Below, in pieces: positions 9,570 to 18,989 of a stretch of DNA of 64,000 nt; position 1 is the first letter of the stretch, and each line of letters starts with the position of its first letter. Where the stretch lies: the NCBI GenBank assembly GCA_947561585.1, contig CANNZV010000122.1, forward strand, positions 62,001-126,000. The letters are read 5' to 3'. Made by a program: the position numbers and the translations under genes. The stretch is from Caprella mutica. Its lineage: Eukaryota; Arthropoda; Malacostraca; Amphipoda; Caprellidae. The notes beneath the pieces were generated by a model. It searched no databases. It saw only the letters and a program-made list of their open reading frames with translations, and was not told the origin of the DNA.

Positions 9570-9812
9570 GAAGTCAGAAGTGAGAACATTCGATTCGCTC
9601 ATTGTGAGAAGTGAGACTGACGAAAATGTTTTGACTTATGACTGGTGTTTAATCTTTTTTTAGAAGCCAGAAGTGAGAACATTCGCTACGCTCATTGTGA
9701 GATGTGAGACTAAGGAGTTAACAGTTTCTACGATTTACGTTTGTCGAAAACAAGTTATTTCGTCAGTCTCGCATCTCAAAATGAGCGTAGCGAATGTTCT
9801 CACCTCTCACAG
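9570..9812. repeat. Direct plus inverted repeats between fadJ and thiolase
   Basis: A module of about 48 bp (AGAAGTCAGAAGTGAGAAC.. to ..GTGAGAC) occurs directly twice, at about 9569-9616 and 9661-9709, and once inverted at about 9755-9812. A long hairpin is therefore possible between the two stable genes. No separate fadJ promoter is evident to me in this 270-bp gap. Confidence 0.75.
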
Positions 9813-9826
9813 CGAAGCGGTCTCCT

Positions 9827-11029
9827 CTACACCCTCTCAATAATCGTCGCAATTCCCATTCCGCCTCCGATACAAAGTGTAATCAAACCAGTTGATTTAT
9901 CTTGTCTTTCTAATTCATCGATCAAAGTTCCCATCAACATACAACCAGTTGCTCCTAGTGGATGACCTAATGAAATAGCTCCACCATTCACATTTACTTT
10001 ATCAAATGGAACACCCATGTCTTGCATAAATCTCATTGGAACTGCTGCGAATGCTTCATTCACTTCATACAAGTCTATGTTATTTTTATCCATACCAGCT
10101 TTCTGAAGTGCTTTTCTACTAGCTGGCGCTGGAGCTGTCAACATGATGGTCGGGTCAGCACCTGCAACCGCAACAGAAACAATTTTTGCTCGAGGCTTGA
10201 TTCCCATTTTTTCACCGACTGCTTTATTTCCAACCAATGCCAATGCGGCACCATCTACAATTGCAGATGAATTACCTGCATGGTGAACATGATCTATTTC
10301 TTCAACCTCAGGGTAACGGTCAATCGCTACAGCATCGAATCCAGCCATTTGGCCCATCATCGCAAATGCAGAATCCAAACCTGCCAAGGCTTCCATCGTC
10401 GTAGATGGACGGATATTTTCATCACGATCTAAAACCGTTAAACCATTTACATCTTTAATGGCTATTCTTGATTTGAATCGTTTTTCTTGTTCTGCTTTTG
10501 CCGCTCTCATTTGTGAGTGGTAAGCAAATTCATCAACATCTTTTCTACTGAAACCAAATTTGGAAGCAATCAAATCTGCAGAAATTCCTTGAGGTACGAT
10601 GTGGCCAGGTAATGCTACACTTGGGTCCATCATTAATGCTCCTCCATCTGATCCCATCTTAACTCTTGACATACTTTCTACTCCACCTGCAATTAATAAA
10701 TCCGAAAAACCAGATTTTACATAAGCTCCTGCTTGGTTAACTGCTTCTAAACCTGACCCACAAAACCTGTTTAAAGTAACCCCACATAGATGATCTCCAT
10801 ATCCAGATTGTTGAGCTGCAGTTTTTGCAATATTTGCACCTTGATCCATAATTTGAGTGACACATCCCAAAATTAAATCTTCTACCAAAACAGGATCAAA
10901 GTCATGTTTTGCACGTAACTCTTTAAGCAATTGAGCCACTAAGTAAGTTGGGGTAATTCCATTTAAGGCTCCTTTCCGATTCCCTTTTCCTCTTACCGTT
11001 CTTAGAGCATCATAAATATATGCTTCCAT
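9827..11029 (-). CDS. fadA: Acetyl-CoA C-acyltransferase (thiolase)
   Basis: 400 aa, full thiolase length. The acyl-accepting Cys90 sits in NRFCGSGLEAV. The second catalytic region, GGAISLGHPLGATG, carries the His, and the third, LCIGGGMGIA, carries the C-terminal Cys base. It cleaves 3-ketoacyl-CoA with CoA to release acetyl-CoA, the last step of beta-oxidation, or condenses acetyl-CoA in reverse. It is transcribed towards the FadJ-like gene and away from its own promoter at 11096-11126. That promoter shares sequence with the one before the separate enoyl-CoA hydratase gene, so the genes are probably co-regulated. The symbol is given by family. Confidence 0.9.
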   Translation of the reverse strand: MEAYIYDALRTVRGKGNRKGALNGITPTYLVAQLLKELRAKHDFDPVLVEDLILGCVTQIMDQGANIAKTAAQQSGYGDHLCGVTLNRFCGSGLEAVNQAGAYVKSGFSDLLIAGGVESMSRVKMGSDGGALMMDPSVALPGHIVPQGISADLIASKFGFSRKDVDEFAYHSQMRAAKAEQEKRFKSRIAIKDVNGLTVLDRDENIRPSTTMEALAGLDSAFAMMGQMAGFDAVAIDRYPEVEEIDHVHHAGNSSAIVDGAALALVGNKAVGEKMGIKPRAKIVSVAVAGADPTIMLTAPAPASRKALQKAGMDKNNIDLYEVNEAFAAVPMRFMQDMGVPFDKVNVNGGAISLGHPLGATGCMLMGTLIDELERQDKSTGLITLCIGGGMGIATIIERV

Positions 11030-11095
11030 ATTTTTCTTATTTTTTTAAGATGATTAAATGATTTCTATTTTTAAAAATTCAAATCGTTTGATAAA

Positions 11096-11126
11096 CAAAC
11101 TTATAAGATTAAATAAACTTGACAAA
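11096..11126 (-). promoter_or_regulatory. Bacteroidota-type promoter of thiolase gene
   Basis: On the minus strand, TTTG (complement of 11123-11126), 19 bases, then TAAGTTTG (complement of 11096-11103) fit the phylum consensus TTTG-N19-TAnnTTTG exactly. It lies 67 bp upstream of the thiolase ATG. The -7 box and 10 flanking bases are repeated in the promoter at 12078-12108. Confidence 0.78.
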
Positions 11127-11234
11127 TCTTTGTTTGAAAAATGCGCTTGGCTTTTATCGAAATACTGTATTTTTTAAACTAGTATTATAAAATTCAGGTT
11201 TGGAATTTAATTTTTGAAACAAAATTCCAAAATC

Positions 11235-12029
11235 TTATTTCTTCTTATTTTTCAATCCCATAATGAACTCCATCACCTTTGCTTGCAATTGAGGATCTTT
11301 ATTAAATTCCAAATGTTCTTTTGCCAATGCTGTAATATCTCTTCCCGTAATTTTTTCTAAAAGTCCTTTTCTAAAATATTTTTTAGATTGACCATACACC
11401 TTTGTATAAATTTTATTTAGTTTCTTTAAATATGCTTCTGCTCTAGGAAGCACCTCCTCCACTTCAACCGACTCATCAACCAATCCAATTTCTAATGCTT
11501 CATCACTATTAAATAATTTAGATTGTTGCACGGCCTTCCATGCTTTTACTTCTCCTAAATGATAAGCATACACATCACAAAGCATTTCAGGGATTTGCAT
11601 TTGCATTTTAAACTCATGCATTCCAATAACATGTTTTGGGCCTTTTCCCATAATTCGATAATCTGTACAAAGTGTTAAAATCGTCGCTCCCGCAGGTGCG
11701 TACCCTGTAATTGCACAAACTAATGGTTTGGAAAAAGTAACTATTGATTCCAAAGTCTTCATATAACATTCCCAAAAATGAATCAACCCTGTATCATCTA
11801 ACATTGCAATACTCACAATATCTAATCCTGCACTAAAACCATGTGGACGACCTGCAAGAATTGCCCCTTTGATTTTTTCATCTTTATCTAAAGCATCAAA
11901 AATTTCTTTGAGATCAACGAGTAATTGAATATTAATCGCATTGACTTTTCCATTGTCCAATTGAACTATTGCATAGTCTTCTTTGATTTCGATTTGGAGA
12001 GATTCAGCTTGATAATTATTTTTTTGCAT
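11235..12029 (-). CDS. Enoyl-CoA hydratase/isomerase (crotonase family)
   Basis: 264 aa, a stand-alone crotonase domain. N-terminal strands (YAIVQLDNGKVNAIN) lead to the CoA-binding loop GFSAGLDI and the oxyanion-hole segment AITGYAPAGATILTLCTDYRI. The usual GG of the oxyanion motif is replaced by AGA, and no clear catalytic Glu pair is visible, so it may be a specialised isomerase or hydratase. It lies upstream of the thiolase and FadJ-like genes on the same strand with its own promoter. The shared promoter sequence suggests a common fatty-acid catabolism regulon. Confidence 0.85.
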   Translation of the reverse strand: MQKNNYQAESLQIEIKEDYAIVQLDNGKVNAINIQLLVDLKEIFDALDKDEKIKGAILAGRPHGFSAGLDIVSIAMLDDTGLIHFWECYMKTLESIVTFSKPLVCAITGYAPAGATILTLCTDYRIMGKGPKHVIGMHEFKMQMQIPEMLCDVYAYHLGEVKAWKAVQQSKLFNSDEALEIGLVDESVEVEEVLPRAEAYLKKLNKIYTKVYGQSKKYFRKGLLEKITGRDITALAKEHLEFNKDPQLQAKVMEFIMGLKNKKK

Positions 12030-12077
12030 TGGTTTTATTTTAATGATCAGTAAGAATTCAAATTTGGATTGATAAAC

Positions 12078-12108
12078 AAACTTATAAGATTAACTACGTG
12101 AAGCAAAT
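12078..12108 (-). promoter_or_regulatory. Bacteroidota-type promoter of enoyl-CoA hydratase gene
   Basis: On the minus strand, TTTG (12105-12108), 19 bases, TAAGTTTG (12078-12085). The AATCTTATAAGTTTGTTTATCAA context around the -7 box is the same as at 11096. Farther upstream, both regions also share TTTTTTAAACTAGTATTAT (plus strand, at about 11172 and 12152), a possible operator containing the ACTAGT palindrome. Confidence 0.78.
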
Positions 12109-12274
12109 GTTTATTTAAAAAATAATACTTTTGATAAAAAATATTCGTGTTTTTTAAACTAGTATTATTAAATTCTAATTTTCTAAGTAAATATTTTATT
12201 CATAACATTGATTCCAAAAGGTGTTTACATATTGTTATAAAAATTAGATTTAAACAATCGAAAAATTATTTCAA

Positions 12275-13288
12275 ATGTTTCAAACTGACTACAACCATTT
12301 TTTACAATCATTTGCTTCTGATGAGTTAACTACTTTTATGCGAATTATTACAGCACTTGGTTATCCAACCTTCTTAATGGTTTTTCTACTGATTCTTTTA
12401 TTTGCTGTGGATTTCAAAAAGACCTATTTGTTATTTCTCGTTTTGCTTTGGACGGGACTCATTACTTTTTTCTTTAAAGGTTATTTTGATTTACCACGTC
12501 CTTTTCATGTAGACAATACTTTACCATTCTTGGATGGACGGTTACCAGATGAAGCAAGTTTTGATTTTTCAGAAAGAGATGCGCCTACCTTTTGGGCGGG
12601 TCTTCCTGCTGATGTAGTGGAAGTTACTCGGAAAGCAGAAGGTCTAGAAAATGGTTTTCCATCAGGACATGCTAGTTGTGCCATCGCGTTTTGGGCAGCT
12701 TTAGGAATTCTTTTTAGAAAAAAATGGATAACCGTAATTGTAACTTCATTAATGATTTTAATCCCGCTTTCTAGAATGTATTTGGGAGTTCATTTTTTAG
12801 CGGATGTGCTAGGTGGAATTATTTTAGGTGGTATTATTTTAGGGATATTCTATGCTTTAGTTTTAAAACCTAACAAACTAAATACATATTTAAAAACAAA
12901 CACTTACGAGTTGGGGTTTAATAGATTATCTTTTCTACTATTGGTTGCCCCATTGGTTGGGTTTTTATTTTTACCAACAAAATATTATTTATTAGTTGCT
13001 TACATGGTTGGATTTGGTTTGTCATTTTTGCTACTTGCTAGGAAAGGTTTACCTATTAATGACGCTCCTCTTCCACATATCGTTGGCCGTACGTTGGTCG
13101 CTCTTTTAATATTTGTTGTTTTTAATTATTTGCTAAAAATGGTTTCAGATCAATTAGGATTTGCAGATAATCTTTGGGTTGATTTTTTTAGAAACCTATT
13201 GGGAAGTTTGTCTTTGATGTGGGTTGGTGTTGAAATAGGAATCCGATTGGGTTGGTTTAAGCGAGGTACTCGTAATATAAATGTTTAA
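12275..13288 (+). CDS. PAP2-family membrane phosphatase
   Basis: 337 aa, multi-pass membrane protein. The three PAP2 phosphatase signatures are in order: KGYFDLPRP (68-76), PSGHAS (129-134, catalytic His) and SRMYLGVHFLAD (166-177, nucleophile His). Two or three further membrane segments follow up to the C-terminus. Family members dephosphorylate phosphatidic acid, undecaprenyl diphosphate or similar lipid phosphates at the membrane; the C-terminal extension of about 150 residues with extra helices is larger than in the minimal enzymes. It is divergent from the enoyl-CoA hydratase gene and ends in a long hairpin shared with the convergent kinase-like gene. Confidence 0.9.
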   Translation: MFQTDYNHFLQSFASDELTTFMRIITALGYPTFLMVFLLILLFAVDFKKTYLLFLVLLWTGLITFFFKGYFDLPRPFHVDNTLPFLDGRLPDEASFDFSERDAPTFWAGLPADVVEVTRKAEGLENGFPSGHASCAIAFWAALGILFRKKWITVIVTSLMILIPLSRMYLGVHFLADVLGGIILGGIILGIFYALVLKPNKLNTYLKTNTYELGFNRLSFLLLVAPLVGFLFLPTKYYLLVAYMVGFGLSFLLLARKGLPINDAPLPHIVGRTLVALLIFVVFNYLLKMVSDQLGFADNLWVDFFRNLLGSLSLMWVGVEIGIRLGWFKRGTRNINV

Positions 13289-13311
13289 AATTTTCCATCT
13301 ACTTCGCCCGC

Positions 13312-13431
13312 TTTGAGAACTCCGTGCGAGGGGGAAAGAGAGAGCAAGAGTTCTTAAAGCCTGAACTATTCAAATCATTGGCTTTAAGAACTCTTGCTCT
13401 CTCTTTCTTTTCCCCTCGCGGAGTTCTCAAA
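13312..13431. repeat. Long hairpin between convergent genes
   Basis: Arms of about 50 bp (13312-13360 and 13380-13431), both carrying the AAGAGAGAGCAAGAGTTCTT / inverse core, are separated by about 20 bp. It lies between two convergent stops, where it could act as a bidirectional terminator, although the arms are far longer than a terminator needs. Confidence 0.85.
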
Positions 13432-13444
13432 GCAAGTGAGGTAG

Positions 13445-14485
13445 TCATAAAGTTTTTATAATTTGTTGAGCCATTTCAGACATTGCATTTGAAGCGTAAT
13501 TCATTTTCCCCATTCGTTTATCTTTTGTCATTCCTGTTTCAAAGCGTTTATACAATTGTTGAAAAACAACTGCACCTTTCCAATAGGAAAAAACTTCATA
13601 CCATTTTATTCGATCTAAATTAAAGCCAGAATACTCTTGATATTTTTCTAACAAAAATTCTCGACTAGGATAATCACCCTCCAAACTTACTGGCATACCT
13701 TTAAATTTCTTTTTCATTTCACTTGGGAAAAAACTTAAGGTCGTTGCAAAATCAACCAACGGGTCTCCAAGTGTACACATATCCCAATCAAATATTGCAG
13801 TAACTTTGTCTGGGTTGTTGGGTTGAAATTGACAGTTATCGGGTTTGATATCATTGTGAATGATGGAACTAACTTCTGGGAGAGGAACATCTTGTTTTAA
13901 CCAAATTAAAATATTATCCATAATTTCATTCTCTCCTGTTTTGGAAAGTTCCCATCGCTTTGACCAACCTGCTAACTGACGCTCAATAAATCCATCAGGC
14001 CTTCCAAGATTTTCTAAATCTGCTTTTCGATAATCCACCAAATGCAAATCAGCTTGTGCTTTGAGTATGGCTAAAGTTATTCGTTCCTCAGGTTTATTAA
14101 ATTCCTTAAAGCAATCCAACATTTTAGTTCTAACAATAATCCCACGTTTTCGTTCTAGGATTACAAATTTTGCTCCGATCACATCTTCATCCAAACATAA
14201 ATGAAAAGCTTTGGGTGCAGCAGAAAAATGTTTGTAAAGTTTAGAGAGTACTTTATACTCTCTTTTCATATCATGTGCACCTGGTGCAATTTTACCGAAA
14301 GGTGGTCTCCGTAAAACCAGTTCTTTTCCTCCAAAAGTCAGCAAGTACGTTAAATTTGCATGGCCTCCATGAAATTGTGCCACAGACATTTCCCCTTTCA
14401 ACTCTGGCAAATGTTCTCGCAAATAACCTTCTAATTTTTTCCAATCAAGCACTTCTTCCTTTCTTACTTCTTTTGCAGAATCCAT
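13445..14485 (-). CDS. Aminoglycoside-phosphotransferase-fold kinase (ACAD10/11-like)
   Basis: 346 aa. Protein-kinase-like fold: N-lobe with LTYLLTFGGKELVLRRPP (Lys of strand 3), Brenner-type catalytic loop SSIIHNDIKPDNCQF (H-x-D-x4-N) and the metal-binding IFDWDMCTLGDPLVD. The RRPPFG..APGAHDMKREYKVL segment is typical of the phosphotransferase domain of ACAD10/ACAD11, which in known cases phosphorylates 4-hydroxyacyl-CoAs for beta-oxidation. Its position near the beta-oxidation genes supports a similar role, but no acyl-CoA dehydrogenase is adjacent. The function is therefore inference from family and neighbourhood. Confidence 0.8.
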   Translation of the reverse strand: MDSAKEVRKEEVLDWKKLEGYLREHLPELKGEMSVAQFHGGHANLTYLLTFGGKELVLRRPPFGKIAPGAHDMKREYKVLSKLYKHFSAAPKAFHLCLDEDVIGAKFVILERKRGIIVRTKMLDCFKEFNKPEERITLAILKAQADLHLVDYRKADLENLGRPDGFIERQLAGWSKRWELSKTGENEIMDNILIWLKQDVPLPEVSSIIHNDIKPDNCQFQPNNPDKVTAIFDWDMCTLGDPLVDFATTLSFFPSEMKKKFKGMPVSLEGDYPSREFLLEKYQEYSGFNLDRIKWYEVFSYWKGAVVFQQLYKRFETGMTKDKRMGKMNYASNAMSEMAQQIIKTL

Positions 14486-14563
14486 TTTTTATTTTTTAAA
14501 AAATACGAAACATAAATAAGCATAGAATTGTGTTTCAGTATTTAAGTAGTTGATGTTGCTCAG

Positions 14564-14798
14564 AAAAAAAAGAATTTTGAACGCTGAGATGCAAAGACAC
14601 AGAGTTGTCGAATATCGTTTAGAGGTCGCAAAGTATTTTTATTAAAATAAAAATGAGCAGAGAGATTTATAGGGTCTTATAGTTAAAAGGCTTTGAAAAC
14701 TCTGCTTCCATTTTTCAAAGAAAAATACTCTGCGACCTCTAAACGATATTCGACAACTCTGTGTCTTTGCATCTCAGCGTTCAAAATTCTTTTTTTTT
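14564..14798. repeat. Very long intergenic hairpin (about 75-bp arms)
   Basis: The 14486-14906 gap holds an inverted repeat. The left arm starts at AGAATTTTGAACGCTGAGAT and runs to about 14650. The right arm, from about 14715 to 14798, mirrors it through CTGCGACCTCTAAACGATAT and ATCTCAGCGTTCAAAATTCT. About 65 bp of spacer remain. Nothing else is recognised in the gap. Confidence 0.88.
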
Positions 14799-14906
14799 GT
14801 GTAACGTCAATAAGTAGTTGATAAATGTAAAAGAAAAAAATCAAAACCATATTCAAAGTAGAAAGTAAATTCTATTTTGCACCATCAAATTAAGCTGCAA
14901 TTCAAA

Positions 14907-15548
14907 ATGAATAAAAATAAAACAATCGTCCATATCCAATTTATATCTGATTTTATTTGTCCATGGTGCTATATTGGAAAAGCAAGATTGGAACGAGTTC
15001 GAGATATTTTAATGAATGAAATCAGCTTAGAAATTGAAGTTTCTCCTTTCTTACTTTATCCAAATATTCCAGTTGGTGGAGTGGCTAAATCTGTTTTTGC
15101 AAAAAAAGTAAAATCAGGAATGGGTCGTAGTCTTCGAGATGAATCAAAAAAAGAAAATATCGAAATTAATTATAAAAATATTGAAAGGATTCCAAATAGT
15201 TTGGAAGCACATCGCCTAACTTGGTTAGTACAACCATCATTGAAATACGAATTAGCAAAAAGAATTTTTCATGGATATTTTGAAGAAGGAAAAGATATTG
15301 AAGATCATGATTTTCTCATTGGACAGGCTCAAGAAATTGGTGTAGATAAAATTACAATTGGAAAATTTATTTCTACCAATGAAGGGGAAACGGAAGTCGC
15401 CACTGCCATTCAGCATGCAAAAGAAGATTTTGTTTCCGTTGTTCCAAGTTTAAAATTGGATGGTAAGTTTTTAATTCCAGGATTACAGACAGTTGATGTG
15501 TTGGAAAATTATATTCGTAGGGCGGCAGCTATTCAAATGAAAGGTTGA
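14907..15548 (+). CDS. DsbA-family (FrnE-like) oxidoreductase
   Basis: 213 aa from the ATG at 14907. An upstream in-frame TTG at 14877 gives a less plausible start. The thioredoxin-fold active site is CPWC within FISDFICPWCYIGKARLE near residue 15. The helical insertion contains the NSLEAHRLTWL motif typical of FrnE/2-hydroxychromene isomerase-type DsbA proteins, and a cis-Pro-like SVVPSLKLDG loop lies near the end. There is no signal peptide, so it is probably cytoplasmic. Such proteins act as dithiol oxidoreductases, often under oxidative stress. It is a single-gene unit, convergent with the conflict operon. Confidence 0.85.
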   Translation: MNKNKTIVHIQFISDFICPWCYIGKARLERVRDILMNEISLEIEVSPFLLYPNIPVGGVAKSVFAKKVKSGMGRSLRDESKKENIEINYKNIERIPNSLEAHRLTWLVQPSLKYELAKRIFHGYFEEGKDIEDHDFLIGQAQEIGVDKITIGKFISTNEGETEVATAIQHAKEDFVSVVPSLKLDGKFLIPGLQTVDVLENYIRRAAAIQMKG

Positions 15549-15651
15549 GATGAATAATTTTCATACCCTAGTTTTCTATGCCTATCCCTTTCATCAGTAT
15601 GTATTTTTTTGATCAAAATTGTTCAAATTTAAAGAAGGTATAAAGAAAAAA

Positions 15652-18600
15652 CTAGGCAATCAACTGTTCATAAATAGTTTGAAAATCTTGATTTCTATGC
15701 TTTTCAGGGTATAGCGCATTCATATCTTGTAACACAGAAGTTATTTTATCAAAAGAAGCTCTAATTTCAACATAATTATTCAGGTCCTGCTGAAGATAGG
15801 GTAAATTTAAACCAGTTCCTAGGGATTTAATAGCCTTATTCAATTCTGCAATTTTATCATCCCAATATTTAATATACTCAACCCGAATCGTAGGAATATT
15901 AATATTTGCATCCTCCAATATTATTGGAAAAATCCTTTCTTCAAATTCCTTATTTTCATAAATCTGCGTCAACTCAAACATACAGTTATCAGATTCCAAA
16001 TATTTCTTACTAATGACTAAAATAATCTTATTACGCTTTCCTATCGCTTTCATAAATTCAACAATACTTCCCTTGTAGCCTAAGTCTCTTGTGTAACGAA
16101 TAACTTTTATTCCCTTTTCTTGAAGTTCTTTATCTAATTGGTCAATGATTCTTTCACTTTCATCTCCCCAAGCATAAGAAAGATAAATAGCAGATTCTCT
16201 AATTTTTCTATCTGAATTTGCTGCTTCATCAGGATATTTTATTTTAATCGGAATGGTTAGAGTTGTCCATTCTTCTCCTTCTAAAAAATCTGAATTTCGA
16301 GTATTATAACTAAGCCCAATTCCTCTTTTCGTTTCAGAAGCTTCAAGTTCTAAACCATCTTGAATTAATCCTTCCAATGAAAGTTCATTGGTTGAAACAA
16401 AGATTTTCAGATAATCGAATTTTTCAAAAACACCAAGTCTTATATAGTCTTTGTCCAGCATAACAGGTATTGTTATGTTATTTAAATACTCCTTAAAAGA
16501 AATATAAGATTCATCTTCTGGTTCTATTCCCAAAGAATTTACTTTTAGAATACTATATTTTGAATCTAAAAAAAATACATTTAAATAATACCTAAAATCC
16601 TTAGATTTATTTTTCAGTTTACATCTAAATGCAGGTTGCTGCATTTTCCTTCCTACTCTTCTATGATTAACTTCAATGGTTTCAAAATCTTCTATTTTTA
16701 TTTTTTTATTGGGCTTTAATGAATCTATACTTTCGACAGAAAATTCTTGCCCTTCAATGATTTCCACATTTATTTCTAGATCACTTTTCTCTAAATTAGA
16801 GTTTAGATTTTCAAACTCTACAACTGTTGTCCATTTAGCAATATATTCCATCTGCTTGATGAGCTCAAATGCGCTTCTCTCAAATTTAAAAACAGGATCA
16901 TGCGAAGAAGATTTTTCACTTTCTATGAAAGATAAATAATATTCTCTATATCTATTTCTTATAAAATATTTTGCATCTGTAGTATTTTCTACAATGTCAA
17001 TATAATGAATATCATTTCTTTCTATTGAATTTAATAGTTCCTCTTTAAGCTCTTTATCTAAATTTTTATCAAGGGCAATTTTAATTTTGGGAACTGCTAA
17101 CTGGGCTAAACTTACACTTGTAAATTGCGAGGTGTCTTTACCATAATAGTCAACAGTTGAATAATTTTCAAACACTTCTTTTACATTTATGGTTTCGCCT
17201 GATTCTGTTTGGAATGCAGTCGTCATAAAATCTAAGGAAGGAGTTATTCCATCTACACTTCCAGCATCGACCTCCCACTCTCTTAGTTTTTCGTTAAAAG
17301 ATAAAGTATAAACTTTCTGATCTGCTTCCTGACTTTCAGTTAAAAATTGATTCCGTTTTGCATGTTCTGGTAAAGAAAAAATAAAAGGATTTTGTTGTTC
17401 CTTTTGGTTTTGTTGCATTCTAAATTTCACCTTATTCATCAACTGCACATAACTCAGCTGTCCTTGAGATTCTTTTAATGTTTCGATAAGAGCATTTGAA
17501 AAATTTCCACTCGTTCCATTATTGGTTTTTGTTTCATAAACCAATTCTCCAGGAGATCCTGCATTCAAGATAGTTAACGATCCTTTTATTTCACCTAGAC
17601 TGGAACGTTGTTTAAATAGGTCACTTCGATAGTTCTCTTCTGCAGTATGGGTGTCAAAAATTAAAAGGCAATGAACCTTTTTTTCCCGAAGAACTGGAGT
17701 TATCCATTTTTCAATCTGAAATTGGTTAATTCCATGTTGATCTTCAGAATCGTGCAATATGAGTATCCGGCCTTTACTCTCCTCCATATCTCTATATACT
17801 GAATGTCCAGCAAAATAAAAGACACAAAAATCTCCATCCTTTGATTCATTAAAGGATTGAATGGTTTTTGCTACATTTTGAATCGTTGCTGATTTATCAG
17901 TTAATAATGTAGATTGAGTTATATTATTTCTTAGTTTGGCAAAATCTTCTATGAAATCCGTCAAGCGTTTGGCATCATTTACACAACCTACCAACGGAGA
18001 ATAGGATTCCCTTTGATATTCATTAATACCCACAATGACACTCCTTATGGTCGTTGTATCTTTTGCATCTTTTGTTTTTTTTATTTCTTTAACTGCCACA
18101 GGTATTTCAAATCGTAGCCCAGTCGAAGCATCTCCATCATCTTCAAGATAATCTAGCAAGTCAGGATTTTCTCTTATGGCATTGACAAAGAGTTCATTAT
18201 TTTGTTGTACTAATTTTTTTAAGGCTTTATAAAAGTCTGCATTTTTTTTAAACAACTTATATTCTTCGTTGTCCTTCTTCGTTTCAGTACCTCTATATAT
18301 AGATTCCACTTTTCCATCTGCTCTAGACCAAAAATCAAGGATTCGCAAAGCCGTGGTATCCTTATTAGTAGCATTAGCTTTTGTTAATTTTTCCCATAGT
18401 AAATGTTGTACTTTTTCAGGGTTGGAATACAAATAAGAATTCCATTCTTGAACTTCATCATAGCTTCTACCCCATCGTTGAGAACCTGGATTTGTTTTAC
18501 TATGATATTCTAATAAAAAAGCTGCTATTTCTTTTGGTCTTTTAATTTCTCTACTTTTCCAATTTCCGGTTGCACTTTTCTCCAACCAATTTAAAAAAGC

Positions 18601-18930
18601 ATTACGCACTTCATCATGCATCTCATATAATTCATATCCGACCTCTCGACAAAGTGGTGATAACAAAATATCCGAGACAGCAATTCTATGAATATTTACA
18701 GTTTTCCCTTTCCACTTATAGCGATTAAAATTGAGCCAAATACTGTACAACATATCTGGTGTCAATAAGACAGGAACAGCTGCATAAGCTGCCATAATAA
18801 AATGACCATAGGAATATTCTTGATAATACTCTTCTACAAATTGACGGTAGAACATCACCACTTTATGGTAATCCATACTATCCAATTTATTAATTGGAAA
18901 ATTTTGTGGAAGGATATTTACCGCATTCAT
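15652..18930 (-). CDS. Pseudo-caspase and TIR-domain protein of conflict operon
   Basis: 1092 aa. Residues 1-290 form an unrecognised helical region. A caspase (C14) fold starts at SVIVGINEYQ (297). His376 is kept in YFAGHS, but the Cys box reads IFDTHTAEEN (424-433) where the related 1193-aa protein has MDCCHSGDN, so the catalytic Cys is absent. A beta-rich module (about 540-900) is homologous to the same region of the 1193-aa neighbour. A C-terminal TIR domain (913 to about 1035) opens with IYLSYAWGDE and keeps the likely catalytic Glu986 in NCMFELTQI, so NAD cleavage is plausible. It is last in a five-gene operon, 59 bp after the vWA-like gene. Confidence 0.8.
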   Translation of the reverse strand: MNAVNILPQNFPINKLDSMDYHKVVMFYRQFVEEYYQEYSYGHFIMAAYAAVPVLLTPDMLYSIWLNFNRYKWKGKTVNIHRIAVSDILLSPLCREVGYELYEMHDEVRNAFLNWLEKSATGNWKSREIKRPKEIAAFLLEYHSKTNPGSQRWGRSYDEVQEWNSYLYSNPEKVQHLLWEKLTKANATNKDTTALRILDFWSRADGKVESIYRGTETKKDNEEYKLFKKNADFYKALKKLVQQNNELFVNAIRENPDLLDYLEDDGDASTGLRFEIPVAVKEIKKTKDAKDTTTIRSVIVGINEYQRESYSPLVGCVNDAKRLTDFIEDFAKLRNNITQSTLLTDKSATIQNVAKTIQSFNESKDGDFCVFYFAGHSVYRDMEESKGRILILHDSEDQHGINQFQIEKWITPVLREKKVHCLLIFDTHTAEENYRSDLFKQRSSLGEIKGSLTILNAGSPGELVYETKTNNGTSGNFSNALIETLKESQGQLSYVQLMNKVKFRMQQNQKEQQNPFIFSLPEHAKRNQFLTESQEADQKVYTLSFNEKLREWEVDAGSVDGITPSLDFMTTAFQTESGETINVKEVFENYSTVDYYGKDTSQFTSVSLAQLAVPKIKIALDKNLDKELKEELLNSIERNDIHYIDIVENTTDAKYFIRNRYREYYLSFIESEKSSSHDPVFKFERSAFELIKQMEYIAKWTTVVEFENLNSNLEKSDLEINVEIIEGQEFSVESIDSLKPNKKIKIEDFETIEVNHRRVGRKMQQPAFRCKLKNKSKDFRYYLNVFFLDSKYSILKVNSLGIEPEDESYISFKEYLNNITIPVMLDKDYIRLGVFEKFDYLKIFVSTNELSLEGLIQDGLELEASETKRGIGLSYNTRNSDFLEGEEWTTLTIPIKIKYPDEAANSDRKIRESAIYLSYAWGDESERIIDQLDKELQEKGIKVIRYTRDLGYKGSIVEFMKAIGKRNKIILVISKKYLESDNCMFELTQIYENKEFEERIFPIILEDANINIPTIRVEYIKYWDDKIAELNKAIKSLGTGLNLPYLQQDLNNYVEIRASFDKITSVLQDMNALYPEKHRNQDFQTIYEQLIA

Positions 18931-18989
18931 ATTTAATTAATCGTTTTTATAAAAGATTGTAAAAAATCTTTTGATGAATTCTTTTTTTC

